This document shows, one piece after another, positions 1-9,223 of a stretch of 64,000 bases of DNA. The position numbers and the translations under genes were made by a program. The notes under the pieces are model-generated. The model searched no databases. It worked only from the letters and a program-made list of their open reading frames with translations, and was not told where the DNA came from. Origin of the DNA: Desulfobulbus oligotrophicus (GTDB lineage: Bacteria; Desulfobacterota; Desulfobulbia; Desulfobulbales; Desulfobulbaceae); assembly GCF_016446285.1 (NCBI RefSeq), contig NZ_CP054140.1, positions 2,904,001-2,968,000 of the forward strand, read 5' to 3'. The first letter of the stretch is position 1. Every line of letters begins with the position of its first letter.

Positions 1-1157
1 ACAGTGCGCCGTTGCTGATGATATGCCTCCAGCTCCGGTTGCCACTGCTGTTCCAGCTCTGCAACAGGTACACCCTGTTCAAGAGCAATACGCACCTGCT
101 GATCACCGATGATCAGATCCATGGGTAATCGATCAAACTCATACTCATACGGCGGTGGTTTATAGGCAAACTGGTCAGGATACAGGGAACAGATGGCCTG
201 GAGCAGGGCCAGACTGGTTCGATACGGGCGAAACCGGACAGCATCGGTTACGTGGATGTGAAAACCTGTGCAGGTCTGCTGCATCCATTTACCGGAGGTC
301 GGCTCAAAACGAATCGGCCGCAACACGCAACCGGGCAGATCCTGCACCGTTAAGACGTCAAGTATCGGGCGATGGTCTAAAAAGGGTGCACCGACCAGCT
401 CAAAGGGCAGAGCTGTCCCCCTTCCTTCAGAAATATTGGTTCCTTCCCAGATAACCTGCCCGGGATACACCAGGGCGGTTGCAAAAGACGGCATGTTGGG
501 CGATGGAAAAACCCAGGGAAAGCCGGTCTCGGGAAACAGCATGGAACGTCGCCAGTTTTTCATCGGAATCACAGCAAGATCAGCGTTGATCTGCAGCTCA
601 CGGTTACAGAACAGGGCCAGTTCTCCCATGGTCAGCCCGTGCCGCATGGGAATCGCACAACGTCCGACAAAAGAGGCAGAGGAGGAACTGAGGACATTGC
701 CCTCCACCAGATGACCGCCGATGGGGTTGGGCCGATCGAGAACAATGACCTGTATGCCGGCGTCAGCCGTGGCCTCCAGGCAGTGTACCACTGTCCATAT
801 AAAGGTGTAGACACGGGTGCCGACATCGGGCAGGTCCACCAGGAGGACATCGATGTTGCTAAGCATGGCAGATGAGGGTTTCCGTGTTTCTCCGTACAGC
901 GAGTAGATCGGCAGCCCGGTTGCAGAGTCAATGCCGTGGTCGGACTCGATCATGTTGTCCTGTTTTTCACTGAAAAAACCATGCTGTGGAGAAAACAGAC
1001 AGGTCAGCTGCCCCGGATAGACTGCATTGAGCAGATCCCGGCTGTGCACAAATCGGCTATCTGTTGACGCCTGGTTAACCAGCAGCCCTAAACGTTTACC
1101 AACAAGCAGAGGATGCGTGTTTCGACACACCTCTTCAATTCCAATGGAAAAAACCAC
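1..1157 (-). CDS. DUF1343 / NamZ-type exo-beta-N-acetylmuramidase, 3' end cut by window edge
   Basis: The 385 visible codons belong to the DUF1343 family, whose characterised member NamZ removes terminal N-acetylmuramic acid from peptidoglycan fragments. Landmarks are GLLVNQAS near residue 24, FSPQHGFF near 55, DLPDVGTRVYTF near 108, LDRPNPI near 140 and MRHGLTMGEL near 171. The start is the GTG at 1155-1157, because GGAGG lies five bases before it and the family fold begins straight after. No signal peptide is visible, so this copy may act in the cytoplasm on recycled wall fragments; that is inference. The reading frame leaves the window at base 1, so the C-terminus is unseen. An IS element ends only 21 bases upstream of the start codon, so the native promoter has been pushed more than 1.3 kb away. 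Confidence 0.88.
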   Translation of the reverse strand, partial: MVFSIGIEEVCRNTHPLLVGKRLGLLVNQASTDSRFVHSRDLLNAVYPGQLTCLFSPQHGFFSEKQDNMIESDHGIDSATGLPIYSLYGETRKPSSAMLSNIDVLLVDLPDVGTRVYTFIWTVVHCLEATADAGIQVIVLDRPNPIGGHLVEGNVLSSSSASFVGRCAIPMRHGLTMGELALFCNRELQINADLAVIPMKNWRRSMLFPETGFPWVFPSPNMPSFATALVYPGQVIWEGTNISEGRGTALPFELVGAPFLDHRPILDVLTVQDLPGCVLRPIRFEPTSGKWMQQTCTGFHIHVTDAVRFRPYRTSLALLQAICSLYPDQFAYKPPPYEYEFDRLPMDLIIGDQQVRIALEQGVPVAELEQQWQPELEAYHQQRRT

Positions 1158-1178
1158 GATACCTCCAAAATATACTAA

Positions 1179-2510
1179 CAGGCTGTTGAAAAACAGGAAA
1201 ACACGAGACAAGGGTTGTTTGTTTGCCCTTCGATAGCTCTTTGACAGTGAGCCCTTGGCCGTTTGTTTGTCATGATGCGTTGCCGGTTTTCATTTTCCGA
1301 GGCGCTTCAAGCCGCTCTGATGAGGGTTTTCCCTCCTACCCGGAGGCAACTACCCCCAGATTACGCATTCGGACCATGTTGTAGGCTGCCGCTGAGAGCG
1401 TGAACAGCCAGTCAATCTTTTCCACACCTTTGTACCTGGCTTTGCGTAACCAGGCGACGGTCTTCATCCAGCCAAATATCTCTTCCACCCGTTTGCGTTT
1501 TTTCTGACTCACAGCATAACCTGCATGACGGGTGGTCCGGCCATCAATGGCCGAACCTTTGACTTTCTGCGCTACATGTGGCGTGACAGTCAAGCTGCGC
1601 AGGTCATCGACGAACTCCTTGCAGTCATACCCTTTGTCCGCGCCGATGGTGACCCGATGGACACCTGGAATATCGGAAGCCATGGAAAAGGCGGCCTCGC
1701 GTTCAGCCGTCCCGGTTGCCTGGGTCAGGCGAGTATCGACGACCAAACCGTTCCGATTTTCCATCAGCACATGCCCCATGAAGCAGAGCCTGGCCTCCTT
1801 GCCTTTTCCTTTTCTGAACAACCGGGATTCAGGATCGGTGACTGATGCGTGCGTGTCATTGCGGCGCTTCTTCCCGTGGAAATCCACTGCCGGATTGCGG
1901 TTGCCGCCGGTAGAGACCGGAGGCTCCTCATCTTTGGGCCGAAAGCTCTTCAGCGATGCCCACGTTTCGATCAACGTGCCGTCAACGGTGAAATGGTCGT
2001 CGGACAGGAGTCCGGCTGCCTCGGCTTGGGAACAGATGGATCGTAAGAACATCACCGCAAGATCACTGTGCAGAATGCGCTCCCTATTCTTGGAATAGAC
2101 GGAGTGATCCCAAATTGCTTCATCCATGGACAGACCGACAAACCAGCGGAAAAGAAGATTGTAATCAAGCTGTTCCACCAACATCCGCTCGCTACGGATC
2201 GAATAAAGAATTTGCAGCAGCAGGGAGCGAAGCAGTTGCTCGGGCGGAATCGATGGTCGTCCTGTTCGTGAGTAGAGTTCCCGAAACACGGGAGAGAGTT
2301 CCTTCAGCGCTTTATCAGCCATGATTCGGATAGGGCGCAGGGGATGCGTTTGGGGAACCCGGGATTCGGGTGAGAGATAGCTGAACAATTTCTGTTGCTG
2401 AATGTCAGGACCGCGCATATTCCCACCTGTTTGTCAGTTATTCCAATTGGTTGGATAATACACGGTATTGTTTTGTATGTCCCGTTATTTATGAGTTTTT
2501 CAACAGCCTG
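1179..2510 (-). mobile_element. Complete IS5-family insertion sequence with 16-bp inverted repeats and CTAA target duplication
   Basis: The ends are perfect 16-base inverted repeats, CAGGCTGTTGAAAAAC at 1179-1194 and its complement at 2495-2510. CTAA at 1175-1178 is repeated at 2511-2514. A four-base YTAR-type duplication is typical of IS5-family elements. The 1332-base element carries one transposase gene on the minus strand and looks intact, so insertion is probably recent. It sits between the upstream region and the ribosome binding site of the DUF1343 gene, with transposase and target gene transcribed in the same direction. Confidence 0.93.
1336..2418 (-). CDS. IS5-family DDE transposase
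   Basis: This 360-residue protein has the N-terminal helical domain common in IS5/IS1182-like transposases (residues 30-110, including a GRPSIPPEQLLR-like segment) followed by an RNase H-like catalytic core. Likely catalytic acids are D146 in TVDGTLIE, D261 in IGADKGYD and E313 in RVEEIFGW. It would cut and join the ends of the surrounding element. The frame is uninterrupted and the length is normal, so it may be active. The ATG at 2416-2418 follows a GGTGGGA-like ribosome binding site. It is the only gene of the element. Confidence 0.95.
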   Translation of the reverse strand: MRGPDIQQQKLFSYLSPESRVPQTHPLRPIRIMADKALKELSPVFRELYSRTGRPSIPPEQLLRSLLLQILYSIRSERMLVEQLDYNLLFRWFVGLSMDEAIWDHSVYSKNRERILHSDLAVMFLRSICSQAEAAGLLSDDHFTVDGTLIETWASLKSFRPKDEEPPVSTGGNRNPAVDFHGKKRRNDTHASVTDPESRLFRKGKGKEARLCFMGHVLMENRNGLVVDTRLTQATGTAEREAAFSMASDIPGVHRVTIGADKGYDCKEFVDDLRSLTVTPHVAQKVKGSAIDGRTTRHAGYAVSQKKRKRVEEIFGWMKTVAWLRKARYKGVEKIDWLFTLSAAAYNMVRMRNLGVVASG

Positions 2511-2514
2511 CTAA

Positions 2515-2904
2515 AGCCGATGTAACTGTCTGATCAGATAGGCAACTGTTTCTGCAGAAGAAAAGAACAGCAGCACAGATGCGTGCCGGTCGGCAATAAA
2601 AAAAGCATCTTGTGCAGTCGCCGGCTACTGATCTCCAGTATACAAACAATCACCTGTGGGCCCTCAGCCAACCGATCATAACCAGAAGATGCGGTTGTTC
2701 CTAGCCAACCACCCGCCTTTCGTCAAGCAATCAGATACGATCAGGTGACAATACCGGCTGAAAATAACAAAAACACAGGGTAACAGGGTCTTTAAAATGC
2801 AGACCCATTTTTTTTACTTTCGTGATAAATCATTAAAAATCAATAAATTATATAACAGTTGATAAAAATCTGTTCAAATTTTTGTATTTTTTGTGTTGCA
2901 GGTA
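2515..2904. other. Intergenic stretch upstream of the porin, no gene seen
   Basis: About 390 bases between the IS element and the porin promoter. No convincing open reading frame or RNA fold was recognised. The segment next to the IS must hold whatever promoter served the DUF1343 gene before insertion, but no clear -35/-10 pair could be assigned to it. The last 100 bases are AT-rich. Confidence 0.5.
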
Positions 2905-2933
2905 TTGCCATCCTCAATTTCCTTTGTTATAGT
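2905..2933 (+). promoter_or_regulatory. Sigma70-type promoter for the porin gene
   Basis: TTGCCA at 2905-2910 and TATAGT at 2928-2933 are separated by exactly 17 bases. The start codon lies about 95 bases downstream, which leaves a long untranslated leader of roughly 85-90 bases. An AT-rich tract precedes the -35 box, as in strongly expressed outer-membrane protein genes. Confidence 0.72.
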
Positions 2934-3027
2934 GTGGGCAAATGATGCGGAATAACCGCATCAGCAACCTAGAGTTTACAGGCAATAACGCCCAGATAAA
3001 CATAGTATGATTAAAAGGAGAAAGGAT

Positions 3028-3852
3028 ATGAAAAAAGTATTGAGCGTAATGGCCGTTTCCGCATTCGTTCTGACTGCAGGTAATGTTCTGGCCGGTGGCC
3101 CGAGCAAGCAGTACACAGCCCCCGGATGCCCGGATGAATGCCAGCAGCAGATCGATGACCTGAACTCTTCCCAGGCACAGCAGGATGAGCTGTTGAGTGC
3201 CCATGGCAAGCAGCTGCAGAACCATGAGAGCCGGATTACTGATCTGGAAAGAGCCTTTGATGACTACTGGTATGCCCGTCTCGGTATTCGTGCTGCCTGG
3301 GTCAATCAGAAAATGGCTGGCAATGGTTTCCCACAGTTTGACGCTGACAGTGAAGTCGGTTTCGGCGGTGCCATTGCCTTTGGCCGCGAGTTTGCCATGT
3401 ACAATGCACCCGGCAAGTTCCGCGCTGAGATTGAGCTTGCCAAGCAGGTCAGTGATATTGACGACAATCCGGTCTTCTTCGCTGATGCCGATGGTTCTCG
3501 CCAGCTCACCGATGGTGAGATTGACATCACCACTGTTATGATCAACGGCTACTATGAACTGCCGGTCTTTGACGCCTTCTCTGTTTACGCCATGGCTGGT
3601 GTTGGTTTTGCCAAATATGACGTAGACGCAACTATAACCGCCTTTGGTGCCGATGGTTTGCCAATCGGGTCGATGGATGGCGGCGCCAGTGACAACGTCT
3701 TTGCCTACAAGGCAGGTGCTGGTGTAACCTACAACTTCACCGATGAGATCGCTGCAGACTTGGGTTACGAGTACCTGGGCGTTGCTGACACCGACATCGC
3801 TGACAGCATCAACGGTCACAACGTTGTTGCCTCTGTACGCTTCAAGTTCTAA
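3028..3852 (+). CDS. Outer-membrane beta-barrel porin-like protein
   Basis: A 274-residue secreted protein. Residues 1-22 form a signal peptide ending NVLA before GG. Residues 35-75 hold two cysteines (CPDEC) and a Q/E-rich stretch that could form a short coiled coil. The rest is an OmpA-type or OMP_b-brl eight-strand barrel: alternating aromatic and acidic strands, Gly-rich turns, and a terminal VRFKF with phenylalanine last, the signal read by the BAM complex. The start at 3028 is chosen over an upstream in-frame ATG because AAGGAG stands seven bases before it. A promoter lies upstream and a terminator follows the stop, so it is transcribed alone. Substrate is unknown; a structural or diffusion-pore role is inference. 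Confidence 0.85.
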   Translation: MKKVLSVMAVSAFVLTAGNVLAGGPSKQYTAPGCPDECQQQIDDLNSSQAQQDELLSAHGKQLQNHESRITDLERAFDDYWYARLGIRAAWVNQKMAGNGFPQFDADSEVGFGGAIAFGREFAMYNAPGKFRAEIELAKQVSDIDDNPVFFADADGSRQLTDGEIDITTVMINGYYELPVFDAFSVYAMAGVGFAKYDVDATITAFGADGLPIGSMDGGASDNVFAYKAGAGVTYNFTDEIAADLGYEYLGVADTDIADSINGHNVVASVRFKF

Positions 3853-3880
3853 TTTCAGCAGAGACAACGCATCTGTACAG

Positions 3881-3914
3881 ATCCCCGGCCGATTTTCGGT
3901 CGGGGATTTTTTTT
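3881..3914 (+). terminator. Rho-independent terminator after the porin gene
   Basis: A GC-rich stem of 12 base pairs (ATCCCCGGCCGA against TCGGTCGGGGAT, with one G-T pair) has a three-base loop and is followed directly by a run of seven T residues on the plus strand. It starts 28 bases after the porin stop codon. Confidence 0.92.
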
Positions 3915-4001
3915 ATCTTTCCTGCTGCTGTTCAGGCTTTTCATCCCCCACAGATCAAGCAAATCGGATTTGGCACAAACCCAATGCCGCCAAGGGCGTT
4001 C

Positions 4002-5174
4002 TCACCTGCTGTCCATCTGCCAGTACTTTGTCCAGGTGCGCCAATCCGGTAACCACTGGATACGATTGCCGTGGGGATGGGTCCAGGCCAGATGCCAGTG
4101 ATGGTGGTGCCCCTGATTCCAAAGATCAGCGGTCCAGGCAACCCAACCGGCAGCTGGTGGTTTTGCCCCCTGTCGTACAGGTTCCCACTGCAGCCAGAGT
4201 ACGGGTTGCGGATAGCCGGTTGCCCAGGTATGCAGGTGATGATGCAGCCAATCCCCCTTATCATGCAGATAGGTGGTCAGGTAGGTGTTGAACACCACGA
4301 CCGGCGCATCGGTTAAAGGGCTGATCTGCTCCTCTAAGAAGAGCGGCAGCTGATCAGGCAAGTCCACACGGTGGAGCGGAACAGGCACACCGGATTTACG
4401 AATGCTCTGTATTGCCGTAACTCCTTGATACAGTTGCTTCAACCGTTCCGGTTGATCACCCCAGACAAAGGACGATAAGTACAGTTCGTCTGACCGTTCC
4501 CGGAGCAATACAGGGGCAATATCAGCACCGATCCGTGTGCGGATCTGCGGGCAGACCGTTGTCTGCGGCAGCAGGAATGTGCCTTCACTGCACACGGAAA
4601 ACTGTGCTGGAACAGCTCCTCCCAGATCAATACATTCCGTAGTTCCAGAAGCATTATATACCAGACGATAGTGGCGCTGATCAGCCGCCAGGTTAAGCCC
4701 GGCACCGGCACCGAGTTCGACCAGATGTATCGCCCGCCATCCCGGATAACAGACCGGCAGCAGCCAACACAGACCACGGGCGGTTTCATTGGTCTGCACC
4801 CGGGCTGTGCGCATAAACGCGGTCAATGCCTCCTGTCTGGCTGCCAGTGCCTGGTAAAGACAGGATCCAATCTCCTCGTCCCGGCAGGATCGCGCCCCGC
4901 CGACCGTTGGAAAGTATTGTGCCAGCGCCGCCACCTCACGACGCCCTGCCAAGATGTCCCGATGCAGTCCAGCCGGCAGCAGCAGGGTAACATCAAAGGT
5001 GGACCGCTGGGATGCCGCCCGTACCAGCCACTCAATTAACGGGTCTTCACTCTCTTCCTCAGCCAGCCAATCGGCGAGAATACCAAACAACCGGGCATAC
5101 AGCGGTGAGTACCCGGCGGCAAAATCGCGTTGCCGGTGGAATCGATGGGCCAATCGACCCTGGACATCATCCAT
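4002..5174 (-). CDS. DUF2332 family protein
   Basis: A 390-residue protein of the DUF2332 family, which has no established biochemical role. The family-like opening is visible (RFHRQRDFAAGYSPLYARLF), as is ELGAGAGLNLAAD near residue 170, which resembles the glycine-rich SAM-binding loop of Rossmann methyltransferases. Later come LYLSSFVWGDQPERLKQL and the conserved FNTYLTTYL region. No signal peptide or membrane segment is present, so it is cytosolic. GGAG lies nine bases before the ATG. It is convergent with the porin gene and separated by about 110 bases from the operon upstream on its own strand, so it may be a separate unit. A SAM-dependent role is only suggested by the loop. Confidence 0.82.
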   Translation of the reverse strand: MDDVQGRLAHRFHRQRDFAAGYSPLYARLFGILADWLAEEESEDPLIEWLVRAASQRSTFDVTLLLPAGLHRDILAGRREVAALAQYFPTVGGARSCRDEEIGSCLYQALAARQEALTAFMRTARVQTNETARGLCWLLPVCYPGWRAIHLVELGAGAGLNLAADQRHYRLVYNASGTTECIDLGGAVPAQFSVCSEGTFLLPQTTVCPQIRTRIGADIAPVLLRERSDELYLSSFVWGDQPERLKQLYQGVTAIQSIRKSGVPVPLHRVDLPDQLPLFLEEQISPLTDAPVVVFNTYLTTYLHDKGDWLHHHLHTWATGYPQPVLWLQWEPVRQGAKPPAAGWVAWTADLWNQGHHHHWHLAWTHPHGNRIQWLPDWRTWTKYWQMDSR

Positions 5175-5285
5175 GGTGAACTACTCCATCAGAAACAATG
5201 GTCGTTGCGAAAAAGTACGACTGCTCACCCCCCTGGCTCAGCGGCACAACCACCACCGATCAACAACTGACCTGATCACCTGCCT

Positions 5286-6293
5286 TTACTGCTCAACTTG
5301 ATGTGCACTCCCGTCGGTTGTCGGTTGTTTATGCTCCTTCGCACGTACCAGTGATGCCCGGGTGATATTTTTTATCTCATGTATCTGCCAGGCATCGATG
5401 TGAAACAGTTGTGCCTGGTTGGAGACCTTGAGCACAAAGCTCTCATCATCAGCTGGTGCTGCCCCATCTTCGTCTGCAGATTGAGAAAGGTCCTCTTCCC
5501 TGCCGACCACGTAGTTGATAGTGGTCTTGTCGTCGAGCTCTACGCTGTAACTGAGTACCGGCCTGCCCAGGCCGTATTCCGGCTTTTCCACCGTTCCCAG
5601 CAGTCCGGCGACACGAAGACCGGTCAGCTGTCTGACCACCTGATCCCGCCGATCCCTGATGATCTCCTCCTCTTTGCTAAGATCAGCAGGCTGAAGTCCG
5701 TCCGGACCACGCTCTAAATGAAGGCCGGGCAGATCCACCCGTACCACCTGCTCCGGCTTGAGTTGTAAGATACCGGTATCTATCCAGTTGTCAGCCGCTG
5801 TCTCCAGCTCATACCGGCCGGCGGTAAAGGTCTGGATTTCGTTGTCACCATCAGCACGGATATACCTTTTGCGCAGTCCGGCGGAAGAGCCGAAATACAC
5901 AATACCCAAGACTTTTTCACCCTGCCGCAAGGTCAGCTTCCATTCAAACTGATCTGTTGCGACCTTGAAACGATTGACCGCTTCAGCAGTCGCAGCCTCA
6001 GGCCACCCCCGCTGCAGGCCGGCTATCTGCTCAAGAAACTCCTGAACTCGCCCGCTATCCGCGGGAAACGAATCCTTTTCCGGCAACAACCATGTCTCAT
6101 GCTCTTTCTTCAGGAGCAATCTACGCCCGTCCCGGTCTTCAAGGACCATTTCCGTCACATCGGCTGCTTTCAGGTGCAGGAATGGCCCTCCGGCAGGTCG
6201 GCCTGTATCGGTGTTGCGAAGAGTATGCGTTGCCACCATTAATCCGGTCTGCACCAGCAGCAGCAGCGTACCGATAATAATCAGTTGTTTCAT
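5286..6293 (-). CDS. DUF4340 domain protein of a Gld-type ABC exporter operon
   Basis: This 335-residue protein has one N-terminal membrane anchor (residues 2-20) and a long periplasmic part made of the repeated beta-rich DUF4340 fold: VTEMVLEDRDGRRLLLKKEHETW, then a second copy near residue 180. DUF4340 proteins are habitually found behind GldG-like auxiliary subunits of ABC-2 exporters. The ATG is two bases beyond the stop codon of the upstream permease-auxiliary gene, with GGGAG eight bases before it, so translation is very likely coupled. It is probably a periplasmic accessory subunit of the exporter. The transported substrate is unknown. Confidence 0.84.
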   Translation of the reverse strand: MKQLIIIGTLLLLVQTGLMVATHTLRNTDTGRPAGGPFLHLKAADVTEMVLEDRDGRRLLLKKEHETWLLPEKDSFPADSGRVQEFLEQIAGLQRGWPEAATAEAVNRFKVATDQFEWKLTLRQGEKVLGIVYFGSSAGLRKRYIRADGDNEIQTFTAGRYELETAADNWIDTGILQLKPEQVVRVDLPGLHLERGPDGLQPADLSKEEEIIRDRRDQVVRQLTGLRVAGLLGTVEKPEYGLGRPVLSYSVELDDKTTINYVVGREEDLSQSADEDGAAPADDESFVLKVSNQAQLFHIDAWQIHEIKNITRASLVRAKEHKQPTTDGSAHQVEQ

Positions 6294-6295
6294 GG

Positions 6296-9223
6296 TTACG
6301 ATCTCCCGGCTGTCAACAGTGCCTCACGTCGGCGCGCCCTGGCCTGAACAAATCGCCATACTCCCCAGACCATGAGCAGACCAAGGGCTGCCATTCCATA
6401 GTTCAGATATTCCCAGAACATCCGCCCCTCTCTGCTGATCGGCAGTAAAGTGCGGGCAAAATGACCACGCCCCCGTATGCTGAGCAGATCGCGATCTTCC
6501 AGAGACCAGTCAACCGCATTGGCCATCAGCTGTAGCGGGTTGAGATACCGGGTGCCACCTGCCCCTGATGCCAACTCCAGACTGGTATCCGCCAGAAAAC
6601 TATTGGATGCCAGGACAATGATCCGCGCCGCATCAGGCGAGTGCTCCACAACCCGCCCGATCACGTCCGGTGTTTTCACCTCCTGTACCAGTGTGCCCTC
6701 CAGGTCGGCCGTCTTTTTTTCCAATGCACCCTTTTCTTTTTCCGCCTGCTGACGTCGTGCCTCTTCAAGCAAAGGAGATGGTTTCCCCTTAAACCAGGAA
6801 TCAAAGGTTCCCTCCAGCACCACTGCCAGTAACTGATGACCAGCTGATTCACCCTGGGCAAAACCTGTCTGACCGAAACGCTCAAAATCCGGTTGGATGT
6901 CCAACGAGTCGGAAAGCCATGACTCCTGGGAACTTTCCAACAGCCGGATCACCTGACGGTTCTTATTTTTTTCAGCATCCACGGTGATCGGCGACGCCCA
7001 GGTCATGGATACCTGATCAATGCCGGTCAACAGACCACTGGAACGGTTCATGCCGTTGTTACGGATATCGATGAAGTAGGGATAATTGAACAGGTGGGTT
7101 TCGCGGATACTGTACGCCCCGGCCTGCCGCTCAACCGGAACGGGGAAGGCGGCATTCTGGGAATCCAGCACCAGTGTCGGGGTCATGCTAATGCCGTAAC
7201 CGGCCAGCCAATCCGCAAGACCGCTCTTTGTATCAACCGCGCTGATCCGCCCCTGAAGACTGACAGCAAAGGGCGAGGTTGCCAGTACCACTGTCCCACC
7301 CTGCATCAGAAACTGATCAATAGCAAAGATCTGCTTCTTCTCCAGCCGCTCCGGAGCAACGATCACAAGGATATCGGCCTCTGCATCCACCTGGCCGGTG
7401 CTCAGATCAACGGGTAAAATCCGGTGATCCTGCTCTATAAACTGCTGCAGCAACTGAAAGGTATTGCCCTGATCCAACATCCCCATCTGGGCCATTGCCG
7501 GATCAGGGGATGGTGTATACAGGGCAACGGTTTTCAGCATACCCCTGGAAAAACGCTTCAACCCGGCCTCAATGGCGGTCTTCAGAGCAACCCTGTCCAA
7601 TTGGGAAGGCAGGACGACCTGTATCTGCCGGCCCCTGTTTTCCAGGGTCATATAAAACCAGAAGGGCTGGGCTGAAAGCAGATCAGTCATCATCGGCTGC
7701 ATGCCGAACTGTCTGGTCAGTTGTGCGGCCAGTTTCCCGTCATCAGCATCCGGATCAGCAAAACTGACGGCAAACTTATCTCCACTCTGTTCTTTCAGAT
7801 CATTCAGGACCGCCTCAAGATCGCCTTTCAACTCGATCAACGGCTCCGGCAGCTTTGCTGCCGGCGAAATGTATCCATGAAAAACAACCTGATCGTTGAT
7901 TGCAGCAAAAAGATCACCACCGCCCTGGTAACTGTACAGAACCTTTTTGATCGCCCGGGTGATATCGTGCTCAGGATTGCGCAACTCCACCTCAATTTTG
8001 GTGTCGCCTTCGCTTTTCACCTCGATCAGCTCCTGAAAACCCAGGGTGACATACTCGTTGCCGTACTTGACGAGCACATCAAAGTAAGAGTTGGTCACGG
8101 CGGCCTGATAACGGGAGGCGGTCTGAAACGGAATTGGACGAATACCGTACTTCTCACCGGCCTCCTGCTCCATTTCCGGCTTTTCCTGTGGATCGACAAA
8201 CTCGACTTTGACGCGCCCCTGACCGGCCACCTCATACTCCCGAAGCAGATCGCGCAGCTGCGGCTGTAACGGGGCCAGGAGCGGGTGCGTCTGGGCGGAA
8301 AAATAGCCACGGATCAGAAGCGGTTCCTGCAGCCGACTCAGATAAGAACGGGTTGTCGGTGAAATCGAATAGATACGCCCCTCTGTCAAATCAACCCTGA
8401 GGTGACCGAGCGGGGCCAGCCAGAGATTGAGCATACAAAAGTTGGCCATCAGTACACCTGTCACCACCAGCCACCGGCGGTGATTGGCATTTCCTGGATT
8501 GCCGGCCCAGCGTTGACGTTCAAGGCTGAAGACGTTGAGGGATAAAAAAATACCGATCAGACTCAGGCAGTACACCAGATCACGGAGGTCGACGACCCCT
8601 CTGGTGATGGCAGAAAATCGGGACCCGGCACCAAACAACTTGAGAATCTCACCACCCTGATTGCCGAAAAAGACCGTCAGGGTATCAGATCCCAGCAGGT
8701 AAAGTGTCATACAGGCCAGGGTGGTGACAATCAGACTGACGATCTGACTGCTGAATTGGGCGCTGACAAACAGCCCGATGGCAATGTAGGCTCCTGCCAG
8801 ACAGAGACTGGCCAGGTAGCCGCCGAAAACCGGCCCCCAGTCCAACTGTCCAAGAAGACTGACTGTAACGGGCAAGGGCAGTGTCAGCAGCAGACCGATG
8901 GTCACCAGGCCAAGACAGGCAATAAACTTACCGCTGACCAGAATTGCCGGATGCACCGGTGCCGTGAGCAGCGGCTCCAAGGTTCCGGAACGTTGCTCTT
9001 CCGACCATACCCGCATGGTAATGGCAGCTGACAGAAAAATCAGCAGCAGGGGCATCCATTCGAACATGGGCCGGACATCGGCGATATTACGACTGAAAAA
9101 TGTTTCAACCCAGAAAAAGATAAACAGGGTGGTGCCAAGAAAGGCACCAAAGAAAATAAAGGCTGCCGGGGTGGCGAAAAACACCGACAACTCCCGGCGT
9201 GCAACCGCATGCAGGATGTTCAT
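6296..9223 (-). CDS. Fused ABC-2 permease and GldG-like auxiliary subunit
   Basis: At 975 residues this protein joins two subunits that are separate (GldF and GldG) in gliding bacteria. Residues 1-240 form an ABC-2 type permease with about six membrane helices, including the SEEQRSGTLEPLLTAPV motif that follows the first pair of helices in this class. A further helix near 255-275 leads into the large periplasmic GldG/ABC_transp_aux domain (about 290-930), and a last helix lies near 945-965 before a basic tail. The start overlaps the stop of the ATPase gene by four bases (ATGA) and has GGGGAAG as its ribosome binding site. With the ATPase upstream and the DUF4340 protein downstream it makes a complete exporter-like complex. 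Gliding motility itself is not implied. Confidence 0.88.
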   Translation of the reverse strand: MNILHAVARRELSVFFATPAAFIFFGAFLGTTLFIFFWVETFFSRNIADVRPMFEWMPLLLIFLSAAITMRVWSEEQRSGTLEPLLTAPVHPAILVSGKFIACLGLVTIGLLLTLPLPVTVSLLGQLDWGPVFGGYLASLCLAGAYIAIGLFVSAQFSSQIVSLIVTTLACMTLYLLGSDTLTVFFGNQGGEILKLFGAGSRFSAITRGVVDLRDLVYCLSLIGIFLSLNVFSLERQRWAGNPGNANHRRWLVVTGVLMANFCMLNLWLAPLGHLRVDLTEGRIYSISPTTRSYLSRLQEPLLIRGYFSAQTHPLLAPLQPQLRDLLREYEVAGQGRVKVEFVDPQEKPEMEQEAGEKYGIRPIPFQTASRYQAAVTNSYFDVLVKYGNEYVTLGFQELIEVKSEGDTKIEVELRNPEHDITRAIKKVLYSYQGGGDLFAAINDQVVFHGYISPAAKLPEPLIELKGDLEAVLNDLKEQSGDKFAVSFADPDADDGKLAAQLTRQFGMQPMMTDLLSAQPFWFYMTLENRGRQIQVVLPSQLDRVALKTAIEAGLKRFSRGMLKTVALYTPSPDPAMAQMGMLDQGNTFQLLQQFIEQDHRILPVDLSTGQVDAEADILVIVAPERLEKKQIFAIDQFLMQGGTVVLATSPFAVSLQGRISAVDTKSGLADWLAGYGISMTPTLVLDSQNAAFPVPVERQAGAYSIRETHLFNYPYFIDIRNNGMNRSSGLLTGIDQVSMTWASPITVDAEKNKNRQVIRLLESSQESWLSDSLDIQPDFERFGQTGFAQGESAGHQLLAVVLEGTFDSWFKGKPSPLLEEARRQQAEKEKGALEKKTADLEGTLVQEVKTPDVIGRVVEHSPDAARIIVLASNSFLADTSLELASGAGGTRYLNPLQLMANAVDWSLEDRDLLSIRGRGHFARTLLPISREGRMFWEYLNYGMAALGLLMVWGVWRFVQARARRREALLTAGRS

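Noticed and set aside
1525-2324. Plus-strand open frames inside the IS element
   Set aside because: Antisense shadows of the transposase gene with no family resemblance or ribosome binding sites.
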